A model generated the notes under the pieces. That model had not been told where the DNA came from, did not search any database, and saw nothing but the letters and a program-made list of their open reading frames with translations. From an uncultured Clostridium sp. (GTDB taxonomy: Bacteria > Bacillota > Clostridia > TANB77 > CAG-508): 6,733 nucleotides of DNA. The first letter of the stretch is position 1. Each line of letters starts with the position of its first letter. The stretch covers positions 1 through 6,733 of the forward strand of contig CAMSEX010000066.1 in NCBI GenBank assembly GCA_947057875.1, given 5' to 3'. This document shows, piece by piece, positions 1 through 6,061 of this stretch. Made by a program: the position numbers and the translations under genes.

Positions 1-628
1 CTTTTTCTGCTTTTTCATACAAATCTTTGTAATTATTAAGTGCAATCGTTTGAGCCACATAAGGCAAATGATGTCCCACCATAATCTTACTCAAATCTTT
101 TCTTGGTTGCATTTTTCCAGGAACTTTCGTTCCTGCAGGTGTTGTTGTTGTATCTGCAAATTTGGGCGTTGCAGAAGAGCGTTGAATTCCTGTATTCATA
201 TAGGCACCATTATCATAGCAAACATAAACCATGTCATGCCCACGCTCCATAGCACCTGACAAACTCTGAAGCCCAATATCATATGTTCCACCATCTCCAC
301 CAAATGCAATAAATTTGGTATCTTTATCTTTTGGCAACTTTCCAGTTGCCTTCATTGATTTATAGGCCGCTTCTACACCAGATAACGTAGCTGCTGCATT
401 CTCAAAAGCAGTGTGGATATACGAATCTGTCCAAGCTGTATATGGATATAAAAAAGTTGAAACTTCCATACAACCAGTTGCATTAGAAACAACAACATGG
501 TCTTCTGGTTTGACTGCACGAAGTATCATTCTCGCCACAGATGGCGCTCCACAACCAGCACACATTCTATGTCCAGAAGTTAATCTTGATTTCGTATCAA
601 CCATAATTTGTTTGTGATTATACGCCAT
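1..628 (-). CDS. porB: Pyruvate:ferredoxin oxidoreductase beta subunit (partial, C-terminus beyond the window)
   Basis: This is the TPP-binding subunit of the four-subunit PFOR, which decarboxylates pyruvate and passes electrons through Fe-S clusters to ferredoxin in the cytoplasm. I translated 209 codons before the left edge; the family is usually about 300 residues, so roughly the last third is missing. Residues 23-26 read CAGC and Cys53 lies in ATGC, giving three of the cysteines that bind the proximal [4Fe-4S] cluster; the fourth would lie beyond the edge. The TPP/Mg motif is clear: GGDGGTYDIG at 110-119, followed by YDNGAYMNTGIQRSS at 138-152. The ATG shares one base with the porA stop (TAATG), and a G-rich ribosome site (GGGGG, 637-641) lies 8 nt upstream inside porA, so translation is probably coupled to porA. 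A related 2-oxoacid:ferredoxin oxidoreductase is possible, but subunit order and motifs favour pyruvate. Confidence 0.95.
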   Translation of the reverse strand, partial: MAYNHKQIMVDTKSRLTSGHRMCAGCGAPSVARMILRAVKPEDHVVVSNATGCMEVSTFLYPYTAWTDSYIHTAFENAAATLSGVEAAYKSMKATGKLPKDKDTKFIAFGGDGGTYDIGLQSLSGAMERGHDMVYVCYDNGAYMNTGIQRSSATPKFADTTTTPAGTKVPGKMQPRKDLSKIMVGHHLPYVAQTIALNNYKDLYEKAEK

Positions 629-1809
629 TATTGACACCCCCTTACACCTAAATATCTGTATGGATTACCGATTTCTCTTGTTTTTGCAATCTCTATCAAA
701 TCTTCATAAACACTTTGAATATCTTTTGACGTAGTATCTCTACCACCAATTCCGTAAACATAATTAATAGTTGGTACTTGAATTTGATTCACAAACATAC
801 CAGATGTCACATCTTCAAAAAGCGCCCCACCTGCAGCATTTAACGAATCTGCTTTATCCAGAACAGCAATCGCTTTGGCATTTGCTAACGCTTTTGCAAC
901 TTCTGCTGCTGGAAATGGACGAAACACTCGAATTTTCAAAACGCCTGCTTTTACGCCTTTTTCTCGTAATTTGTCAGCTGTGTATTTAGCAGTTCCTGCT
1001 GTTGAATTCATACAAACAATAACTTCTTCGGCATCTTCCATTTTATATTCTTCAAAAAATCCATATTTTCTGCCAGTCATTTTTTCAAAGTCACTTGCTA
1101 CATCTAAAATAACTTGTTTTGCTTTTCTCATTGCAATGGATTGTTGCATTTTGTGCTCAAACAAATAGCTTTGTACATCCAATGGACCAATTGCAATTGG
1201 CTCTTTGTCATTTAACAAATAATGTTCTGGTTGATAGGTTCCGACAAATTTTTTCACTTTTTCATCTTCGATTAATTCAATATTTTCAATTGAATGTGAG
1301 GTAATAAAACCATCTTGGCACACCATCAAAGGAAGTAAAACATCTTTATGTTCTGCAATTCTATGTGCCATAATTAAATTGTCATACGCCTCCTGATTAT
1401 TTTCTGAAAAAAGCATTAACCATCCACTATCACGCACTCCCATTGCATCTGAATGGTCATTGTGGATATTCAGTGGTCCTGATACCGCTCTGTTTACCAA
1501 AGACATTACAATTGGCAAACGCAAACTTGATGCAATATAAATCATTTCCCACATCAAAGACAAACCATTTGCAGAAGTTGCCGTCATAGCTCTTCCACCA
1601 GCAGCCTGTGCACCAATGCAGGCACTCATAGCACTATGTTCACTTTCAACAGCCACAAACTCTGTATCTACTGTTCCATTACTTACAAATGTTGAAAAAT
1701 ATTGTGGAATTTCTGTTGAAGGTGTGATTGGAAATGCAGCAACAACATCTGGATTAATTTGTTTCATCGCAATAGCTGCTGCTTCGTTTCCACTTAAACG
1801 TTCTCTCAT
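628..1809 (-). CDS. porA: Pyruvate:ferredoxin oxidoreductase alpha subunit
   Basis: The 393-residue product has the usual length for PorA. It supplies the pyrimidine-binding half of the TPP site and the CoA/pyruvate-proximal domains of PFOR. Visible landmarks are the opening SGNEAAAIA, FPITPST at 26-32 (the family's YPITPST motif), VESEHSA at 54-60 containing the glutamate that activates TPP, and LNIHNDHSD at about 113-121. The C-terminal half is a transketolase-C-like domain (KIRVFRPFP region) that ends in the acidic/glycine-rich stretch typical of the family. The ATG is preceded by GAAAGGAG (1817-1824) at 7 nt. The gene follows porD after 20 nt and overlaps the porB start by one base, so it belongs to the same transcript. 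No frameshift or missing motif is seen. Substrate assignment to pyruvate rather than another 2-oxoacid is by family resemblance. Confidence 0.96.
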   Translation of the reverse strand: MRERLSGNEAAAIAMKQINPDVVAAFPITPSTEIPQYFSTFVSNGTVDTEFVAVESEHSAMSACIGAQAAGGRAMTATSANGLSLMWEMIYIASSLRLPIVMSLVNRAVSGPLNIHNDHSDAMGVRDSGWLMLFSENNQEAYDNLIMAHRIAEHKDVLLPLMVCQDGFITSHSIENIELIEDEKVKKFVGTYQPEHYLLNDKEPIAIGPLDVQSYLFEHKMQQSIAMRKAKQVILDVASDFEKMTGRKYGFFEEYKMEDAEEVIVCMNSTAGTAKYTADKLREKGVKAGVLKIRVFRPFPAAEVAKALANAKAIAVLDKADSLNAAGGALFEDVTSGMFVNQIQVPTINYVYGIGGRDTTSKDIQSVYEDLIEIAKTREIGNPYRYLGVRGCQ

Positions 1810-1829
1810 ATTTTTTCTCCTTTCAAATT

Positions 1830-2114
1830 TTACTCCATTTCAATAGCTCCAAATGGGCATGCTTTTGCACACACGCCACACCCTTTGCATGCATTATAGT
1901 CAAAATCTTCCCTTTGGCAATCTTTGTTCACTGGAATTGCATCATCTGGACATACTGGAAAACATAAACCACATTGCTTACATTTTTCAGATAAGAAGAT
2001 TGGCTTTATAGAACGCCAGTCACCTGTTTTAAATTCTCTGGCGTTGCCAGCTGTATAAATGTTTCCACCAATTGTTAAATCCTCCATTGGTGTATTTGAA
2101 TTTATTTCTGTCAT
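1830..2114 (-). CDS. porD: Pyruvate:ferredoxin oxidoreductase delta subunit, 2x[4Fe-4S] ferredoxin-like
   Basis: The 94-residue polyferredoxin subunit carries electrons from the TPP/proximal cluster in PorB toward external ferredoxin. Two classical CxxCxxCxxxCP motifs are visible: cysteines 45, 48, 51 and 55, then 76, 79, 82 and 86, so each [4Fe-4S] cluster is ligated in the usual crossed way. The N-terminal extension (NAREFKTGDWRSIKP at about 24-38) is the region that docks PorD onto the other subunits in this family. The ATG at 2114 has GAAAGGAG (2121-2128) at 6 nt spacing. It is separated by 73 nt from the upstream small membrane-protein gene, the longest internal gap of the operon, and that gap holds a hairpin (see 2159-2184). 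It ends 20 nt before porA. Confidence 0.95.
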   Translation of the reverse strand: MTEINSNTPMEDLTIGGNIYTAGNAREFKTGDWRSIKPIFLSEKCKQCGLCFPVCPDDAIPVNKDCQREDFDYNACKGCGVCAKACPFGAIEME

Positions 2115-2158
2115 AAAAAACTCCTTTCTTTATAAAAACCTTAGATATCTTCTTTAAT

Positions 2159-2184
2159 TAAGAACGATTTTCACATCGTCCCTA
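2159..2184 (-). repeat. Imperfect palindrome / RNA hairpin between the 68-codon gene and porD
   Basis: Read on the minus strand, the arms TAGGGACGAT and ATCGTTCTTA flank a 6-nt loop (GTGAAA). They pair over 10 bp with two G-U wobbles, which fit minus-strand RNA better than plus. It starts 3 nt after the stop of the 68-codon gene. No U-run follows, so it is not a convincing terminator; an mRNA-processing or stability element, or the relic of a dispersed REP-like palindrome, is more plausible. The GTAGGGACGA edge is reminiscent of small dispersed palindromes in gut Firmicutes genomes (recollection, not searched). No second copy occurs in this window. Confidence 0.55.
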
Positions 2185-2187
2185 CTG

Positions 2188-2394
2188 TCATATTCTTGTT
2201 AAATCTTGCCAATTATATTGGAACATTTCCCAAAAATTAGACCAATATTTTACGATAAAATAAATGATAACCCCTATAAAAATAACTGCACATAAAATAA
2301 TGATTGTATATATTATTTTATTATATTGATTAACTTCTTTGTTGTCTGTTTTAAAATTGACGCATTTTAATAGATTTTTTAAAAACTCAATCAT
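2188..2394 (-). CDS. Small single-pass membrane protein of unknown function inside the por operon
   Basis: I do not recognise this 68-residue protein. It has a polar, Lys/Asn-rich N-terminal part (1-26), one strong hydrophobic helix at about 27-48 (Ile/Val/Phe/Tyr-rich), and an aromatic C-terminal tail with four Trp in the last 18 residues (51-68). By the positive-inside rule the N-terminus, with several Lys, is probably cytoplasmic. It starts 1 nt after the porG stop (TAA-T-ATG), with an AAAAGG ribosome site (2404-2409) inside porG at 9 nt, so it is almost certainly translated with porG. It is more AT-rich than the flanking por genes. It is not an ordinary PFOR subunit. A membrane anchor for the otherwise soluble PFOR, or an inserted unrelated gene, are both inferences. 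A SecE-like identity was considered and rejected. Confidence 0.8.
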   Translation of the reverse strand: MIEFLKNLLKCVNFKTDNKEVNQYNKIIYTIIILCAVIFIGVIIYFIVKYWSNFWEMFQYNWQDLTRI

Positions 2395-2395
2395 A

Positions 2396-2977
2396 TTATT
2401 TTACCTTTTCTACTGATTTTAAAGCCATTTCCAATGCTTTCATATTCCCTTCAATAACTTCTGGTTTTTTGGCAAATTTATGCTTGAAAGAACCAATCAT
2501 GTCATTTAAAAAGTCCTCTTCTGTCATAATTCCACTTACCTTTACAATGGCTGCTAGCATTGGCGTGTTCGGAAAATACTTTCCTAATGTTTCCATCGAA
2601 ACTTTTCTCGCATCGATTTTATAAATATCTCCAGCATAATTTTTTAGTGTTTTTTTAATATATTCATCTTCTTGTGTTGTATTAATGACAATCGCACCAG
2701 TTGTTTTTAAGCCTGCAGTTACGTCAACTGATTCCAAAAGTGTGTCATCCACAACTACTACATAATCTGGTTCATAAATATTAGAATGAATTGTAATTGG
2801 TGTATTGCTAATTCTATTATACGCAGTAATCGGAGCTCCCATTCTTTCAGGACCATATTCTGGAAATCCTTGGATGTATTTTCCTGTGTTAAAGGCTGCA
2901 TCTGCAAGAAGTAGTGATGCTGTTTTTGCACCTTGACCACCACGTCCATGCCATCTGATTTCAATTAAATCTTGCAT
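2396..2977 (-). CDS. porG: Pyruvate:ferredoxin oxidoreductase gamma subunit
   Basis: The 193-residue product matches the gamma (catalytic domain III) subunit of PFOR/2-oxoacid:ferredoxin oxidoreductases, which contributes to the CoA-binding side of the complex. Visible motifs are RWHGRGGQGAKTA at 8-20 and GFPEYGPERMGAPITAY at 37-53, both highly characteristic, followed by PDYVVVVDDTLL. The length is normal for the family. The ATG at 2977 is preceded by a near-perfect AAAAGGAGGAT (2983-2993) at 5-6 nt. It is the first gene of the por operon: a consensus promoter (3030-3058) gives a leader of roughly 45 nt. The stop lies 1 nt before the next ATG. No operator that I recognise, such as a Rex site, is evident in the leader. 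Confidence 0.96.
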   Translation of the reverse strand: MQDLIEIRWHGRGGQGAKTASLLLADAAFNTGKYIQGFPEYGPERMGAPITAYNRISNTPITIHSNIYEPDYVVVVDDTLLESVDVTAGLKTTGAIVINTTQEDEYIKKTLKNYAGDIYKIDARKVSMETLGKYFPNTPMLAAIVKVSGIMTEEDFLNDMIGSFKHKFAKKPEVIEGNMKALEMALKSVEKVK

Positions 2978-3029
2978 ACAAAATCCTCCTTTTATAGAAA
3001 TTTATTGAAAATCATTTCTTGTAAGTTTA

Positions 3030-3058
3030 AGTATATATTTTTTAGAGAAAAAAGTCAA
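3030..3058 (-). promoter_or_regulatory. Sigma-A type promoter for porG operon
   Basis: On the minus strand the -35 element TTGACT (3053-3058) and the -10 element TATACT (3030-3035) are separated by exactly 17 bp of T/A-rich spacer. The expected start of transcription is near 3023, about 45 nt ahead of the porG ATG. It lies directly after the terminator of the upstream unit, which supports an independent por transcript. Confidence 0.85.
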
Positions 3059-3078
3059 CTAATTCTAAAAAGTTTAAG

Positions 3079-3125
3079 AAAAAAACGAAAATAAAATAGA
3101 TAAGGATACACTTTTGTATCCTTAT
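3079..3125 (-). terminator. Intrinsic terminator of the TraC/VirB4/MinD-like operon
   Basis: A perfect 11-bp stem (ATAAGGATACA with TGTATCCTTAT, 3100-3110 and 3115-3125) closes a 4-nt loop; one G-U and one A-U pair can extend it at the base. On the minus strand it is followed by a T-rich tract that includes seven consecutive T (3079-3085). The hairpin begins 10 nt after the stop of the 32-codon ORF and ends before the por promoter. On the plus strand only a short T-run follows, so its main direction is minus. Confidence 0.85.
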
Positions 3126-3135
3126 TTTATAAATT

Positions 3136-3234
3136 TCACTTTAATAAACCATCCTCTATATAATTTTCTCCACTTTCTTTTTCTATTATAACACAAATTT
3201 GTTCAGAACTATATTTTTTTATAGATTTTTTCAT
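3136..3234 (-). CDS. Candidate 32-residue ORF overlapping the end of the MinD-like gene (or its frameshifted tail)
   Basis: An ATG at 3234 opens 32 codons ending in TGA: the product begins MKKSIKKYSSEQ and ends with IEDGLLK. It overlaps the last 26 nt of the MinD-like gene in another frame and stops 10 nt before the terminator stem. The composition (KESGENYIEDG) looks like a genuine soluble protein, but it is short. The only ribosome site is a weak purine run (AAGAAAG), so translation would rely on coupling with the overlapping gene. Alternatively, the shared run of seven A (3205-3211 region) is a slip or sequencing error: removing one A extends the upstream protein in this frame to about 369 residues. 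I cannot separate the two readings from sequence alone. No relative is recognised. Confidence 0.45.
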   Translation of the reverse strand: MKKSIKKYSSEQICVIIEKESGENYIEDGLLK

Positions 3235-4246
3235 ATTCTTTCTTGATTTCTTTCTTATTAATATTGCGATTTATCATTAAATTATAGCTATCTAAATACT
3301 TCATCTTGCCAATAATTTTCATATCTGGAAATAATTCTGCTATAATATTTTCTGAAATTTCATACATATTGGTTTTGTTCAGTACAATATTAATTTTTTC
3401 ATTTGCAATTTTCCAATCATTTTCAATGACTTCAAGCATATTTCTTGCTTTTTTAATTCCAAGAATATTGGGTTCTACTAAAAAAATGATTTTTTGGCTA
3501 TGATAAAAAATTCGTTTTGTGTAATCATTTTCAACATTAGATGATGTATCTATTACAATCAATTGATATTCCTTTTTTAACTCATTCATTATTTTTTGCA
3601 ACATAAAAAAATTTACATCTTCTTTATCGGGAAAAATATTTTTCAGATTATATAAAACATCTAAATTTTTATTCACATTTACAATCATATTTTTTATACT
3701 TCCTTTAGATTCTGGATTTTTCTTCAATTTTAAAATTGTTTTAATATGGTTTTCATCCAAATCAAAATCCACCAATAATGTTTTTAAATTTTTGTTTTCC
3801 ACATTTTGAGCAAGAAATGTGGAAAACGTACTTTTTCCAATTCCACCAGCTCCAGAAATTGCTATTATTCTTGATGAATAATTCTGAATCGGCGTTACTT
3901 TTACTGCGGGAAGATTTTTTTCAAAATCAACCAAATCTAAATCTAATGTATGATAAAATTTTAAATTCTCGTCTTCTTTCACAATTTCCTCCGAATTATC
4001 TGCATTGAATAACACAATAAAGAGATTTTCTTGTAATTTACGAATCATCTGAATCAAATTTTCCATAGAGTAATGCACAATTATATTTTTACACAAAAAC
4101 AAAATTTCTACATTTTCCTCACGTTCTAAAATCTCCAAAAGTTCTTCATCAGATTCAATATCATCTAACAACACTTCATAATTTTCCAGTTCTTTTATTT
4201 TCTGATTTAACATAGGATTTCCTATGGCTGTTAAAATTTTTCTCAT
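3209..4246 (-). CDS. MinD/CpaE-like P-loop ATPase with receiver-like N-terminal domain
   Basis: The 345-residue protein has two parts. Residues 1 to about 110 look like an atypical receiver-type alpha/beta domain (acidic DDIESDEELLEILE, then EILFLCKN and LFIVLF strands), as in CpaE. Residues about 125-345 form a SIMIBI-class ATPase: Walker A GAGGIGKST at 132-140, A' motif VDFDLDEN at 159-166, and Walker B LIVIDTSS at 229-236. The deviant Walker A lysine of MinD/ParA/CpaE (KGGxGK) is Ala133 here, while the P-loop Lys138 is kept, so dimer-stimulated hydrolysis may differ. The C-terminus is strongly basic. The ATG is preceded by AGGAGGA (4251-4257), which overlaps the VirB4 stop; the gap is 9 nt. 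CpaE and MinD relatives position pili or secretion machines at the membrane, so positioning or regulating the VirB4 motor is the inferred job. Plasmid partition seems less likely because no ParB is present in the window. Confidence 0.85.
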   Translation of the reverse strand: MRKILTAIGNPMLNQKIKELENYEVLLDDIESDEELLEILEREENVEILFLCKNIIVHYSMENLIQMIRKLQENLFIVLFNADNSEEIVKEDENLKFYHTLDLDLVDFEKNLPAVKVTPIQNYSSRIIAISGAGGIGKSTFSTFLAQNVENKNLKTLLVDFDLDENHIKTILKLKKNPESKGSIKNMIVNVNKNLDVLYNLKNIFPDKEDVNFFMLQKIMNELKKEYQLIVIDTSSNVENDYTKRIFYHSQKIIFLVEPNILGIKKARNMLEVIENDWKIANEKINIVLNKTNMYEISENIIAELFPDMKIIGKMKYLDSYNLMINRNINKKEIKKEYEKIYKKI

Positions 4247-4255
4247 TTTTTCCTC

Positions 4256-6037
4256 CTAAATAATTAAATTTTTTTCATACTCTGACGCTTCCACTCTTGC
4301 TAAAATATGGTCATCGCCAATAAACATTAGACTTTCTCCTCTTTTCAAAGACTTCATTTCTATTCTTTCCTTTTCTGAAATATTCGCATACTTTTCAAGC
4401 ACCAAAATATTTTCCTCTTCTAAAGAAAAAAACGATTTGATACTACAATTATTCAAAATACTTTTTCCATAAGTACCGCCTTCTAGGCTAAATAAGTCCG
4501 AAACGTCCTGCGTTATTGCAACTGCACTACCACCAAATTTACGAATTGTTTTGAAAATTTTATAGATAAAACTTGCAACAAATCCACTTGATGTAACCCC
4601 AATTAGTCGCCAAATTTCATCCAAATAAATAGCTTTGTTTTCCTCTCTATTTTGCTTAATTTTATCCCAAAAAATATCTGTAAACATGTACATCCCATAT
4701 TTTAAATTGTCCTCACCCAAATCATAAATATCGCCAATTATCAACTTGTTATCAAGTTCTACATTAGTGTGATGATTAAAAAACTTAAGAGCCCCAAATA
4801 CAAATGGGTATAGTTTTAGCTTGAAAAACTTATCTTTTTCATCATCCAAACCGTTGTACAAATCTTCCAAAATTGGCATCTCATTTGCTGTTTTGAATTG
4901 TGGAATTACAGCAATTTTCCCATTTTCTATTTTTTGATATAATGTTTCATCATCAAAAGTAATATCTTTTTTAGAATACATTTGAATGAGTTTTTCTTCC
5001 AAAATTGCTATTTTTTCTTCATCCATTTGTCCAAAAATTAGGCTAAAAAATCCTCTTAATTTTAATAACTTGCTACTCAAATAACCTTCGCCATCTTCGA
5101 TACTTTCCTGACGAATATCAAAAATATTCAAATATGTATGTGAACTCGGTCCCAGTTTAATCAGCGTTCCATCAAGACTTTCAGCAACTTTGTTATACTC
5201 TCTTTCTGGATCAATCACATATTGATGAATGCCTAATAAACGATATCTCAAAATAAGAAGTTTAATGTAAAATGATTTCCCTGCTCCACTTGTGCCAAAT
5301 ACGCACATATTGGCATTTTTATATTTATTTTTGTTAAAACGGTCAACTAAAATCATGGAATTATTGTAAATGTTGCTCCCTAAAAAAATACCATTTTCAT
5401 CACACAATGTTGATGAAATAAATGGATATGTTCCACTGAGTCCCTGTGTTAAAACATTGCGCGCAGACACTTCTTTCAAATCTTTGCTATTTTCCATAAT
5501 CGGCAAACACGCCATAAATGTTTGCTCTTGCCTAAAATTGGCTGTTTTTGTAACAAATCCTGATGATTGCAAAATGCCATTGATTTTTGCTAAACTTCGT
5601 GTAAGCTCTTTTTCATCATCTGCAATTACCATGCAATATGTGTATAAATAATACAAATCCTCATTATTGACCTGAATTTCCTTTCTAATATATTTTGCAT
5701 CATTATAGGAAAACGCAGCCAAGTCAATATCTTCTTTGTTGGCATTTCCAAATTTCAAATCTACCCCAGTATTTCCAATGTGATACGTTAAATCTTTGAT
5801 TGCTTTAAAAGCATCTTGTTTTTCATAAAATATTGAAATATTGGCATTTACATTACTGTTAATCAAATTTTTAAAAATGATTTCGCTATGTTCCCTTTCA
5901 TAGTCCACAATCAGCAGTCCTGCATAATACTTCCCATTGATTTCCAACCACTTTGGATTTGTCATATCTACATAACTTGGAGCTAATTTGTCTTTCAAAT
6001 CTACTGTTCCTTTTAAATAATTTTCTATTTTCTCCAC
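4256..6037 (-). CDS. VirB4/TraC-family type IV secretion (conjugation-like) ATPase
   Basis: The 593-residue hexameric-type motor belongs to the VirB4 family, which energises DNA/protein transfer channels at the inner face of the membrane. The N-terminal domain (to about 230) begins with the DKLAPSYVDM stretch common in Gram-positive VirB4 proteins. The ATPase core follows: Walker A GTSGAGKS at 248-255, VIDPEREY at 274-281, GALKFFNHHTNV at about 415-425, Walker B IYLDEIW at 470-476, the ITQDVSD motif at 508-514, and the NNCSIKSFFSLE segment near 529-540. All catalytic motifs are intact. No transmembrane segment is apparent. The assigned start is GTG (6037); an in-frame TGA lies two codons upstream. 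The ribosome site there is awkward (see 6032-6041), and TTG at 5998 (codon 14), with AAAAGGA 9 nt upstream, is an alternative. It lies 24 nt after the TraC-like gene and 9 nt before the MinD-like gene. Confidence 0.93.
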   Translation of the reverse strand: MEKIENYLKGTVDLKDKLAPSYVDMTNPKWLEINGKYYAGLLIVDYEREHSEIIFKNLINSNVNANISIFYEKQDAFKAIKDLTYHIGNTGVDLKFGNANKEDIDLAAFSYNDAKYIRKEIQVNNEDLYYLYTYCMVIADDEKELTRSLAKINGILQSSGFVTKTANFRQEQTFMACLPIMENSKDLKEVSARNVLTQGLSGTYPFISSTLCDENGIFLGSNIYNNSMILVDRFNKNKYKNANMCVFGTSGAGKSFYIKLLILRYRLLGIHQYVIDPEREYNKVAESLDGTLIKLGPSSHTYLNIFDIRQESIEDGEGYLSSKLLKLRGFFSLIFGQMDEEKIAILEEKLIQMYSKKDITFDDETLYQKIENGKIAVIPQFKTANEMPILEDLYNGLDDEKDKFFKLKLYPFVFGALKFFNHHTNVELDNKLIIGDIYDLGEDNLKYGMYMFTDIFWDKIKQNREENKAIYLDEIWRLIGVTSSGFVASFIYKIFKTIRKFGGSAVAITQDVSDLFSLEGGTYGKSILNNCSIKSFFSLEEENILVLEKYANISEKERIEMKSLKRGESLMFIGDDHILARVEASEYEKNLII

Positions 6038-6041
6038 CTCT
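6032..6041 (-). promoter_or_regulatory. Ribosome site overlapping the VirB4 GTG start
   Basis: The SD-like stretch AGAGGTGGAG contains the assigned GTG itself instead of lying 5-10 nt ahead of it, and the bases farther upstream (AAAATTGAAT) hold no SD. In-frame stops exclude a start farther upstream. The true start may be TTG at 5998, preceded by AAAAGGA (6008-6014) with 9 nt spacing, which would shorten the protein by 13 residues. Confidence 0.4.
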
Positions 6042-6061
6042 ATTCAATTTTTATTTTGGAT

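Noticed and set aside
50..259. Plus-strand open frame with a Cys-rich run
   Set aside because: It is the antisense shadow of the porB TPP-motif region; the Cys run comes from the complement of Ala/Thr codons.
411..1846. Plus-strand open frames at 411-617, 771-989, 875-1168, 1119-1304 and 1616-1846
   Set aside because: They lie antisense to porB and porA, whose motifs are unmistakable, and have no ribosome sites or protein-like composition.
2188..2394. Identification of the small membrane protein as SecE
   Set aside because: Size and single helix are similar, but the conserved SecE segment before the helix (basic stretch with a Trp-Pro) is absent and the neighbourhood is not that of secE-nusG.
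2758..2964. Minus-strand open frame inside porG
   Set aside because: It is an out-of-frame shadow fully within porG, without conserved motifs or a ribosome site.
2990..3015. Seven-codon leader ORF (ATG...TAA) ahead of porG
   Set aside because: It has no ribosome site and no telling codon run; such short frames are expected by chance in AT-rich leaders.
2978..3060. Rex (redox) operator in the porG promoter
   Set aside because: No TTGTTAA-type inverted repeat is present around the promoter or leader.
3185..3190. TATAAT with upstream TG as an internal promoter
   Set aside because: It resembles an extended -10, but no -35 is present at the right distance and it lies in the 32-codon ORF, only about 60 bp before a terminator.
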